Assembly (NCBI GenBank): GCA_964036275.1
Contig: OZ038437.1
Coordinates: forward strand, 1,368,501 to 1,432,500
Reading direction: 5' to 3'
DNA length: 64,000 nucleotides
DNA from: Litoditis marina
Lineage: Eukaryota; Nematoda; Chromadorea; Rhabditida; Rhabditidae
The position numbers and the translations under genes are program-made. Positions 35,501 to 44,900 of this stretch are shown here, piece after piece. Position 1 is the first letter of the stretch. Every line of letters starts with the position of its first letter. The notes under the pieces were generated by a model. The model made no database searches. It saw nothing but the letters and a program-made list of their open reading frames with translations, and was not told the DNA's origin.

Positions 35501-38500
35501 TGAACAATCTGTAGTTAAGCAGTGAGAATTCAAAAAATTCAAAAAAGGGATTGCTCTCAGCTTGTATCGAAACGCTGTCTATTGTTAATACAAAAACGGA
35601 GTATATTTCATTTCAATCGAAAAACGGGCCGTGAATCCACTCACATCTAGTAACTGGTTGAAATCCATGGGTGTGGCACTCCAAGCCCGTTCGCGGCTCA
35701 GAAATACAGTCTTCACAGAGACATTTCTTGCACGAAGCGCGTCCCGTGCAGCCGCCCGCGGATACCAGCCTCCCTAAAAAGATACTTATAATATTTGTTA
35801 AACGCATTCATATATTGACACTACTGCTGGGTTTCCCAAGGTGTTCTATCAATTGTTCAATTGTCGATTAGTGTGCACGTTTTGGGAGTATAACTCTGTG
35901 AACATACACCAATAAAGTTATTTGAAGATGGCCTGACAGGAACCAAATCTCGCGCTCCACGGCTAATTCATTCGCTCCAACGCGAATGCGCTCCAAAAGT
36001 AAAATTTTCGAATTTCCGCTAATGATTCATGAGTAAATCATAAAGAAAATATCAATTAATTAGTTTTTGTGGCATATTTGCATTGGAGCGACGGAATTAA
36101 CCGTGGAGCGCAAGGCACGAGATTAGGTTCCTGTCAGGACACCTTTAAACGGACTGATTTTTCACCAAAACTCTGAAATGAGCTGAGATTATACTAGGAC
36201 AAAGTTACATGAAGTGATACGTTTGTTAAATATGCAAATATTTTCGATAATCGACACCCTGATTGGTGCAGTTATGGGTAAATAATCAACTCCTTAGTGC
36301 CGCGTTCACTGAAAAAGTTTTGTAAAACTATCATGCGACTGAATCCTATGCTCACCACATGTAATCGATCTGCGTGAATTTGGTAAGAGTGCGCAGGAAT
36401 CTCGAAAATATCGAAATGGTGAAATCTGCTTCCTCTCTTAACGACAGAGGGCCATTTAGCCTGAAATTACAGTAATTCAAGATATATTCATTCACGTTGT
36501 ATTGTTGCAATATAGTGTTCCTTTACGGCCACCCAGGTATTATTGTCTCTGCACATTCTCAATATCTCTTCGCCTCGGACATTTGGCGGACGGACACGAC
36601 CTCTTCTCATTGCACTAGTATGCAACCGGATAACTCCAGTGGCCGTATTCCACAGTGATTCTATAACGACAAGTAAACGTCACATCGCAGCAGCAATGGC
36701 CCAATCTGTCCCTCCCGGAGATATCAACACCCAGCCTGGCACGAAGATCGTCTTCAACGCCCCCTACGATGACAAGCACACCTACCACATCAAGATCACC
36801 AACACTTCTGCTCGCCGTATCGGATGGGCCATCAAGACGACCAACATGAAGCGTCTTCGTGTTGACCCTGGAAGCGGAGTTCTCGACCCCAAGGAGGCCA
36901 TCTCTATGGCTGTGTCATGCGACGCCTTCGCCTACGGACAGGAGGACACCAACAACGACCGTATCACCATCGAGTTGACCAACACCCCCGATGGAGCTGC
37001 CACGCAGTTCCGCAGGGAATGGTTCCAGGGAGACGGAATGGTCCGCAGAAAGAACCTCCCCATCGAGTACAACCCTTGAATCGAGTACTAGTGAACTCCT
37101 ACCACACCCCTATTCTACTACTAGTAAACTACTAGTTTTCTTGTAGTAATGTAGGCGTAGGAGAGGAGTTAAACTATAGTTCTACTCCTACCTAACTACT
37201 AGTGAGATGGTAGTCAGCTACTACTTTATCTGTGGTAAAAGTCAATTTTGAAAAATAAAATAAAACAAATAATATTTTTTTAGGATCATATATCTTCTAT
37301 AAGTAGTTACCCTCTATGTTATACCCTCTATTGCATTATTCTGCTGTTTACTACGTTTGGCACCATACGGGACTCGAACTATCGAGGTCTCGCTTCTGAA
37401 GCGAGACACTTACCACTGCGCCACGCTGCTGATGTCTGAAGGCGCGCAACAATCGTATACGATTACAGGCGCGCTCCACTGTTCAGCGCTCACTATGGAA
37501 TAACGTGAATGCGCCACGAGCCCCAACAAAGAACCTTATACTTAAGCCCGTTCTACAGTAGCAGTAATTCGATAGAAATTTTCCCATATTATGAATGTTC
37601 AGAACTTTCCTGCCTAGTTAGCGTACTACAGGTTTCTACTAGCTTGTTACTACTTGTTACTAAGTTACTACTAGCCTACGAGTGAGTTACTACCAACTGT
37701 CTACGTGCTCATAATGCCTACAAATCAGTGTGATTTAAATTCTGTGGAGATAATGTAACGTAAAAAGACTAGTTTCAGACTGCCAAAACGCATTTTTTTA
37801 TTTGACGTCCGTATTTACTACTAGTTTTCTACCAGGATACCCCTACTCTACTACGAGAGTACTCATCCTTTACTACTACTACTAGTTTACTACGAGTTTA
37901 CCTGTAGTCCCAGATTTCCTATGTCACTAAGCTCAAATAGCCGGATAAGCTATTTGAGCAAATTTTCAATATGGCAGTGTATACAGTACGTTTATTCCCT
38001 TTCAAAATTTATTGTTTTTTTCCGCTGAGCTAGGCAAAACAATCATAATGGGTGAATAAAACGAGCTAAAATAATAAAAAACCAGCAAGAAAAATTCTTT
38101 CGAAAATTTGCTCAAACAGCTTACCCGGCTATTTGAGCTTAGTGAATACGGCCACAGTATAGTTATCCGAATGGCTGAAAACATTTCAAAATGCAGACTC
38201 CGTTTTCGACAATATCGGTAAAACTTGCCTATTTCTCATACAAAATGCAGTTTTAACTATTACAATTAAAAAGCGGCTTCCTTTTTGGAAAATAGTCACA
38301 TTTTACTGGTGTGTGGCAGCCGGTGTCGAACATCTTTTCAGTCTGCGACAGATACCCCAATGAAACTACATGCATCGATCGTGTACACTGTACGTATCGC
38401 ACATGATCGAATACTAGTTTTCGAGCTCTGATAAATTACATTTGCTTCGGGTAACAGGTTGCACGATCTGTGTGCCATAGAAAATTACCTGTCCGTAACG

Positions 38501-39889
38501 ATCATCGAACTCCATTTGCTCTAGACAAACGGTAGGTAGGTGTCCACTTCGCTCACAAAGGTACTCCATTTGCTTGGAAGACTGCTTTACACGGAAGAAA
38601 GACCGATCATCCAACTGAAAAACTAGAAGAACAGTTACAACAATTTACGTCTTGTTTTACGTATTTTGATGGAAAACGGGTTACTTTCTGTGGAATAGTA
38701 GCACCTTACTGTTTACTGGTATATGTTTCCATGGAAAATCTAAGTGTTCGCCGTATCTAAACTGCTACTTGAGCTCCTCAATTAGAAACGGTCAGAAAAT
38801 TTGCTGCCAGTCACAGGATAAAATTTTCCCCGGATTACTAAAGTCGCCATTTTCCCAAGAAAGAGAGCAGATGGTTTGATTGATTGAGCGATGCGGGCAT
38901 GCGGGGCGAGCGGTCGTTGATTATTTGCCAGCAGCCGAGAGAGTATGTAGGTCATTGATACGCAGACTGGCTAGCCCCGCGCCAAACCCCGCCCCTTTCA
39001 AAATCGATGGTACGGTGTCCACAACGGTTTGAAAAATCCTACACATGGTGATACGATGGTATTCTGATGTGAATATTCGTGACGGATCCAGAGTATATCC
39101 ATGGTGTATTTAGAGGAAATTCAATTTTTTTCTTAAGAGGTTTCTTGAAAAAAAAATTTAACGTTTCGATCTATCTTCTGGAGACTCTTGCTTCTTACTA
39201 AAGTGGTCATTTACCCTAGAAAGACATCAAGGGGCTCGATTAATTACGCGATGCTCAGACAATTCCCAGTCAATTGGCCAGCCACTTTTCTATTGGCTGA
39301 ACGAGTGAGTGTGCAGGTCAGAGAGGCTCAGATGTCTGCGACCTCATTGACCTGCACACTCTCTCGCTTTTGTAGCTGGCCAATCGAAGAAAATTGGCGC
39401 CAATCGTTCTGAGTGCGGGACGAGCGGTCGCTGATTACTTGCCAGCAGGCGAGAGAGATGGAGATCAGAGATGAGTTGGCCCCTCGCCAAACCCCGCCTT
39501 GACAAAACTGATACTAGGTTGTTTGCGCCCCCGGGGAGCTGCCGACTGCGCCACTGTATGTAAATGAAAAAGAGCAGAGAGCTGGTTATATTAGAGCCTG
39601 CAGCACTAACATTGAGACTGACCCCTACCACGGTTTCGCCACGGTTTTCGCCGTGCGCACCAATTTCCTACGATGCAATTGATTTACGCTCAAAACCACC
39701 GCTCTCTCGATATTATTATATTCATAGAGTTTCGTGTTCAAAAACAATATGATGAAAGATGAAACATACCCTCTTGAAGATCATTCTATGTAGATCGAGA
39801 GGTAGTTTCTCAAATGGAGAAAGATCGCCGGCAGATTCATTATGATCCTGCTCGCGTGAACTGCTATGGCTATCCATATCACCCATCAT
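26592..39889 (-). CDS. F-box protein with F-box-associated domain (F-box1)
   Basis: Seven phase-0 exons give 312 residues: 39889-39770, 38614-38489, 36460-36356, 35773-35645, 28575-28489, 27501-27367, 26828-26592. Residues about 23-62 form an F-box ([18 protein letters not shown], then [16 protein letters not shown]) that would bind a Skp1-related protein in an SCF ligase. The C-terminal half resembles the nematode F-box-associated type 2 domain: [19 protein letters not shown] and then [20 protein letters not shown], the last matching the N-x-LK-x-W-x-x-G core of that family. Intron 2 (38488-36461) holds a sperm-protein gene on the other strand, and intron 4 is 7.1 kb of transposon-derived sequence. 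A paralog with the same exon boundaries is F-box2 at 48035-52509. A TTGCAG acceptor 13 bases before the ATG is a likely SL site. Target unknown. Confidence 0.85.
27640..27830. repeat. AAAGTCATT inverted repeat
   Basis: Several AAAAGTCATT words at the left (27640-27700) face AATGACTTTTA words at the right (27775-27825). In the last-but-one intron region of F-box1. Confidence 0.6.
28740..31140. mobile_element. 2.4-kb inverted-repeat element with inverted minisatellites
   Basis: TAAGACGCTGCAATCTAAA followed by AAATCGAGTTTATTCCG near 28740-28795 is matched in reverse complement at about 31078-31140. Inside are a plus-oriented array of about 30-bp units (ATTTCAATCATTTATTTTTTGGGA core, 28995-29175) and the same unit array in reverse at about 30695-30895. 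Frames between the arrays match no family I recognise. It sits in intron 4 of F-box1. Confidence 0.65.
31138..31225. repeat. AT-rich minisatellite
   Basis: Three units of AGCGAGATAGAGATCA separated by (TA)n runs, starting at the right end of the 2.4-kb inverted-repeat element. Confidence 0.85.
31458..32379 (+). mobile_element. R4 element copy 1 (2-bp target duplication TA)
   Basis: The element begins CACAGGAGCGCCGG and ends CAATTTTCCGATG, flanked by TA on both sides. The 922-bp copy carries about 190 bp of extra sequence relative to copies 2 and 3. It lies in intron 4 of F-box1. No coding capacity is seen. Confidence 0.7.
33123..33853 (+). mobile_element. R4 element copy 2 (2-bp target duplication TT)
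   Basis: A 731-bp copy with the same ends, flanked by TT. Its centre, like copies 1 and 3, has a GC-rich core around GCCGCGCCGTATCTAGTACG. Located in the same F-box1 intron. Confidence 0.7.
34441..35072 (+). mobile_element. R4-related element copy 4 (2-bp target duplication AT)
   Basis: It begins CACAGGAG and ends TTTCCGATG, flanked by AT. The 632-bp interior differs from other R4 copies: GGGGAACG/CCCCGAAAA-rich blocks around a tRNA-like sequence at 34714-34784. Confidence 0.6.
34714..34784 (-). pseudogene. tRNA-like sequence inside R4-related element
   Basis: The minus strand has an A box (TGGCGCAGTGG) and a perfect B box (GGTTCGATTCC) and ends in CCA, but the two acceptor strands do not pair. 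A tRNA pseudogene or SINE head, not a working tRNA. Confidence 0.5.
35928..36142. mobile_element. Palindromic MITE with CCTGACAGGAACC ends
   Basis: CCTGACAGGAACCAAATCTCG at the left and CGAGATTAGGTTCCTGTCAGG at the right are inverted, and the arms continue with GCGCTCCACGG. In intron 3 of F-box1. Confidence 0.72.
36628..36633 (+). promoter_or_regulatory. GATA-type site upstream of msp
   Basis: GGATAA lies about 63 bases before the msp start codon. Nematode msp promoters are known to carry a GATA element at a similar short distance, bound by the spermatogenic GATA factor ELT-1. The match is short, so this is suggestive only. Confidence 0.4.
36696..37079 (+). CDS. msp: Major sperm protein (MSP)
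   Basis: A single-exon frame of 127 residues begins [17 protein letters not shown] and ends [18 protein letters not shown], the canonical full length and ends of nematode MSPs. MSP is the abundant sperm cytoskeletal protein that assembles into filaments for amoeboid crawling and also signals to oocytes when released. The core runs [36 protein letters not shown] and [19 protein letters not shown]. The frame is open 51 codons further up, but family length and conservation fix this ATG. Codon use is strongly biased to C-ending codons (ATC, AAC, ACC, TTC) and AAG, as for a highly expressed gene. A few residues depart from the usual consensus (WAIKTTN, RVDPGSG, IELTNTP), so it is a somewhat diverged copy. 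It is intronless, on the plus strand, inside an intron of F-box1. Confidence 0.98.
   Translation: MAQSVPPGDINTQPGTKIVFNAPYDDKHTYHIKITNTSARRIGWAIKTTNMKRLRVDPGSGVLDPKEAISMAVSCDAFAYGQEDTNNDRITIELTNTPDGAATQFRREWFQGDGMVRRKNLPIEYNP
37254..37259 (+). terminator. Poly(A) signal AATAAA for msp
   Basis: AATAAA occurs about 175 bases after the msp stop, within an A-rich run. The 3' UTR it implies is built largely of a CTACTAGT-rich repeat (37080-37220). Confidence 0.5.
37358..37430 (-). pseudogene. tRNA-like pseudogene
   Basis: The minus strand reads GCAGCGTGGCGCAGTGGTAAG with a perfect anticodon stem (CTCGC-TTCAGAA-GCGAG) and TTCGAGT loop. The T stem does not pair and one base is missing near the D arm. 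The loop would read CAG. In intron 2 of F-box1, downstream of msp. Confidence 0.5.
37923..38149. mobile_element. Palindromic MITE with CACTAAGCTCAAATAGCCGG ends
   Basis: Inverted arms of about 38 bp (GCTCAAATAGCCGGATAAGC and its inverse) flank about 140 bp. It lies in intron 2 of F-box1, downstream of msp. Confidence 0.72.
39255..39412. repeat. Palindromic repeat R7
   Basis: Inverted GTGTGCAGGTCA arms and the end word GCCAATCG-AGAAAATTGGCGC. Related copies are at about 20060-20210 and 50925-51082, with partial ones near 38885-39000, 39413-39500 and 52650-52760. Confidence 0.55.
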
Positions 39890-39902
39890 GAAGATTCAAA
39901 TC

Positions 39903-39908
39903 CTGCAA
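39903..39908 (-). promoter_or_regulatory. Candidate SL trans-splice acceptor of F-box1
   Basis: TTTTTGTTGCAG on the minus strand ends 13 bases before the F-box1 start codon and is not preceded by a coding exon, as expected for a nematode spliced-leader acceptor. F-box2 has a matching signal (ATTCAG) at about 52525-52530, also about 15 bases before its ATG. Confidence 0.5.
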
Positions 39909-40372
39909 CAAAAATATATGAGCGTTATTATCTGTGATACAAAGAACTGTGATATGTATTATGATCACCGCCTCGTAACGAAGCGAAGCGAAGTGAATGA
40001 ACGAATATTAATATATTATCTAAAAGCGCTTCAACATCTTTCAAAACAAATCTACTACCCTCAAATTCTGCAACAGTTCACAAGCACAAATATAAGCTTT
40101 CTTTTTCCAATATGGTGTTTGTAACCCTATCACGATGTTGACATGCGTGAATTATGGCGTTGATCCAGATCACACTAACAAAACAACGGAGGCCCCGAAC
40201 CGAAGGCGAATTCTTTATTTAATCCGGTATTCCGTTAACCCTAGCCGTTAACCATCAACCGGGTTACCTGGTTAACCCTTTTGTTAACCACTTGTTGACC
40301 CCAAATTTCCCCTAAAAGACATTGTAAAAGAGGGCTACAAAGGGGTTAAGGAAAGGGTTAACCAAGTAACCC

Positions 40373-41102
40373 CATCGGAAAATTGGGCACCCGGAAAAAC
40401 CTAGGGTGTTTCGGGGAAATGGAATTTCCGGGAAATCCTCGAGAACGTTCAAGGTATTTTCAGGGTGAAATGGAGGTATAAACTCTACAAATTCTCGGAA
40501 ATTTCAGGGAAACTCAGTATCAGGGAAAAGTGCGGGAAAAATATGATAAAATACCCTACAATTTCTCGATAATTTCTGGGTAACTCAGCATCGGGGAAAA
40601 GCATCGGAAAAAGGGCATGGATAAGCCTTTCGCCGCGGCAATCGCGTAACCCGTACTAGATACGGCGCGGCCAGGGGTGCCCTGATTTGTTATTTTGGAA
40701 ATTATCAGCTCAACATCGAGGTCTGAATATCCATAGGGATGATACAATGAAGTTCATTTCATGAAGTTTTTACTAATGAAATATGCACTTCTATTCTCTT
40801 CATATATTATTAATATTTTGAAAAATATTTTTTAGAAAAATATTTTTCAAGAAAATATATTTTTGATAACATTTTCGAAAAATACTTTTACCAAGAAAAA
40901 ATATTATTAGTTTTTTCAATCACGTGTGAAAAATTTCTGAGAAGTTACTGAGAAATTGTAAGGTGACAACCGGGAAATTCCCGGGATTTTTCCCGGTTTT
41001 CACCTTCTTTTCGCTCTGATCATTTCGCGAAATGATCCCGGAACGATTGAGGTAGAATCAGGGAAAAAATCGGGGAATTTCAGGGAAACCGGCGCTCCTG
41101 TG
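40373..41102 (-). mobile_element. R4 element copy 3 (2-bp target duplication CC), inserted in R3
   Basis: This 730-bp inverted copy of the 33123 element interrupts an R3 palindrome. AAGTAACCC precedes it and CCGGTTAAGG follows, so the empty site can be read directly. Confidence 0.72.
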
Positions 41103-41920
41103 CCGGTTAAGGTTAACTTTGGCCAAGATTTGATTACTCCTATATTACCAACGTGACAGTTGGTATCGAAATATCGTGAACAGGGCATCAGCCGAAGGGT
41201 TCTCATCTGGGCACATTGGAGACAAAGGCGAAAATACAAACAAAACTGCCCGGATAATCAATAGGATTTGTTGACCCTTTACCATTGTCAGTCAAAAATA
41301 AGACGTTATGAACTTTATTCGCGCATACTGCACTGATCCAAATAGAAAAAGAAACAAAACAACAGCAGCCTAACAAACAACAAAAACGCAGGCACAACAC
41401 ATTCTAGCCGTCAAAACCGGCCTAAAAATGTAAATACTGAGTTTAGGGAATGATTTGAGTATTCGATGAACTGAACAATGCGAACTATGAAACGCGAACA
41501 GAAAACAGAAACAAAAATATCTAGTATAATTAGAACCACAGAGCAAATTGATTCCGTGAAATAAGCAAATTAGGATCAGGTGAAAGACTCGAAGCACGAC
41601 CGGGATTACTTACCACCAGTAAAAAGATTCGTATAAGTACGTATGAGTACTGCAGGACAAACATTGGTAGATTGAAATTACAAAAGTAACAAACGGTAAA
41701 CAATACCAAAAGTAATAGAAATATTAGTGAAGTATGAGAAGGATATAGTTATGGGCTTGTTACTTCTGGGGTTGACCTGAACATTATTAAAGAAGGACGA
41801 TTATGTGATCCAATCCCAACGCTCTAGTCCTTTAAACGGCAATACATTTTTCAATTGCAGTTTAAAGGACCGTTGACACGGGATTGGTCCACGTAATCGT
41901 CCTGCTTTAAAGCTTAACGT

Positions 41921-44900
41921 TCAAGGACTACCAATCGCGTCTCCTCCCGCGGGTTCCTCCAGAATGACCTCTCCCGTCTCAAACTCCCGACGACGTCTTT
42001 TCATCTCGGAATTCAAGTTCTGCAAATGGTGTTTTTTGCGAACCAAAAATTGAACCAAGTATTTTAGAATCAGGTGGTTCCGTGGTTTGTGTAAGACGAA
42101 GCCACATAGGTCTTCAGCCAAACCACAATTAACGCTGAAAACGAAAGGGTATTTAGCATGTTTGTGAGATTTTCGGTACTTTTTAAAACACATACCGTGA
42201 ATCACACGGTGGAATCACACGTTCACCTGTTCAACAAATACCGTATTCTTCATTTTTGATATGAAATTAAGGACGTTTAAGAAAGGAAAATTATGTAGAC
42301 CAATGACCAATCTCAACGGTTCGGTCCTCTGAACTGCAATAAATTTTCAGTTTAGAGGACCGATGCCGTCTGTTCCTACTTTAAAGGAAGAAGGAAGTTC
42401 GCCGAATACGACCAATGCGCTTACCTTGACAGCGTCCGTGAACACGGTAACATGGCCGGAAAAAGTCTTGCTGACAGCGGAGAACTGATCCCCGAACTCA
42501 CGGCAAATCTCGAGGATTTCCTGATAGTCAGGTACACACTTTTTAGACTTGGCATGGTCGCGCATGAACTCGAGACTCTGCAAAAAAAAAGTAAATACAA
42601 AAAAATATATATATATATATCCATTAATCTATACAGTTAAGAAGACTGGGCGAAATTCTTCTAGTCTTCCAGGCAAGACCAGCGTCAGTCACTGTTATTC
42701 AACAGAAATTTTCATCCCCGAACACTTTGAATGCTTGCTCTCCATCTGACCGTAGACTGAGATTTTAAAGTGTTCGGACATGGCGAGGGAGGCGAGCTAT
42801 GTGCTGTCAGTGAGTGGTGCCATTGAAAACCGTTCCTACCCCGAGTAGTCAAGACGACTTCGGCTTCAGAGTTGCGTCATTGGCATTTTTGAGCTTGATT
42901 CTACGTACCACAACTGAAACCGAAACCTTCTGGCTAATATTCTAATTTTTCTACCAGTTTCCATAACAAAATGTTGAGGATAGGGACCTGACTTGGGCGA
43001 CGCCTCACTGGATACTCGAAGCGAACATAAGGGTGTTTTCTTTGTCTAGATCAAGTTCGCCTTTTCTTAAAGCTATATTAGAGCATAAGAAGGCCCTATG
43101 AGTTGTTAACTTCTTGAGACAGGTTAGTTTCAGAAAGACTGGGTGACCGTTCTGACATTTGTCAAATCAGTGCTAGACAAATCTCACATTTTTACTCATA
43201 TAATATACTAACTGAAACAGGTTAACAACTACCTGTCACACACTCACGTGCCCCGATGGTCACATCTTACTTGTGTGTGGTCTCCCGCAACCCATCCTAC
43301 ATGGGAAATATGGAAGAAAACTACAATTTAATGCACAATTTTAAATAAAACGCAAAATTAGTGTGTGGGACTTGCAGCTGAAACGCAACCCCCTACTATT
43401 TCCGATTTCAACGCGCAATACCCCCGTAAAAACAGGGCCAAGTGCATTCTACATGTACAGTTACCTCTACAAGGCTGTCAGCAGCCTCGACAGCCGCATC
43501 CAGTGAGTCTGTCATGCAACCATCCTTGTCAGTCAAGAAGTCCGTAATCAGCTGACCAAATTCGGCGGCAGCCAGATGTTGCAGCTGCAAATAACATAAA
43601 TCATTTCTCATACTAAAGTGAAGCTAAAGAATTCACAAAACGGACTCTTTTTCGATAATATCGGCAACAACTAACATATTTCTATGTATAATGTAAACTT
43701 TCACGTAGTTCAATCGAAAAACGTGGTCCTTTCTGTAGAACAGTCACAGTTTACTGATGTATGCACCTATTGCAGCGTGCACAAAACTACTAATAGTGAA
43801 TGAACCGAGTTGATCAGAAAACTGAACAATTGCCCCGTGGTACTGTGTCACGAAATGAAGAACGATACGAAAATAACTCTATTTGAAATGAAACCAGTTA
43901 AATGAAAGCCAACCTTGCAAACCAGATACGCAGTACTCATGTGACCCTTGTGCTCTCCATCCAGCATACATGATGCACACACAATCTTGGTGTCCGCCTA
44001 AAATCAGGTCAACAGGATTCTTGAGTTATATTATTCTATACAAATATCACACTTGTGAGCGGGGACCTTACTTTGTTAGTATAACCATCCTAAATAGATA
44101 TAGAGATAAGATCTAAAATCTTAACTTAATACTACGCGTATTCAAATCAAATTTTGATAGAAAATCCTGGTCAATCGCGAATGGGAAACTGTAACCTTAA
44201 ATGTGGAGGAAGACGTCAAGAAACAGATGATTCGACTATTTGAAGGTGATATGCTCATCACGACGAGCTACACTGGTTGGTTCTCACTTCGTACTAGAAT
44301 ACAAACTATGAAACCTTCCTCACTCCGTAGTAAATCATATTCTATAGAACCGTTATTATTCCGTACAGGGAAATATAAACTCTGAAACTTTCTTATTCCG
44401 TAGTAAACTACATTCTATAACCCCTTTCTTATTCCGCACCAAACTACAAACTATAAAACCTCCGTACCTTCTCCTGATCCTGTATCTTGACCACCCCATT
44501 GTCCATGGTGATAATGCCTTCCGAATCGCAGCACTGCAGACAGAGTCTGGCCCTCGACTGCTCAATCACGGCTGCACAACCAGAACACGTCCAGCGGGAC
44601 TCGTTGAAACGCTGAAATAGAGGTTGGCTGAAGATTCGCCTCAAATTTTAGTAAGCTCGGCTTACAAGATAGGACAAGACAAAAACACGGTTTTTTTCTG
44701 ATAAACTCGGAAAATTGGCCAACGAAATGGTTTTGGAAAAAAATTCCTTCTTGGAGAATAGTCACATCGTATTGAATATTGGTAAGGCTGAGTAGCTAAA
44801 AAATGGCCCTTGTTGTTGGAAAACATGGAAATCAATCGCAGTTTATAGAAGCAAACCGGTTCATGTTCAAACAGAAGTCAGAAGTTGATAGGGAGTTCTT

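Larger units (their letters stand above)
39890..41920. other. Intergenic between F-box1 start and RING2 end
   Basis: Contains an R3 palindrome split by R4 copy 3 (40215-41115) and an R2 MITE (41789-41917). The 41140-41640 stretch has short Cys/Phe-rich open frames on the minus strand that look like chance. Confidence 0.6.

Noticed and set aside
36543..36695. 51-codon N-terminal extension of the sperm protein frame
   Set aside because: MSPs are about 127 residues and start MAQSVPPGD; the upstream frame has no similarity and contains the promoter region.
37358..37430. Functional tRNA-Leu(CAG)
   Set aside because: The T stem does not pair, the acceptor has a mismatch, and no Leu-type long variable arm is present.
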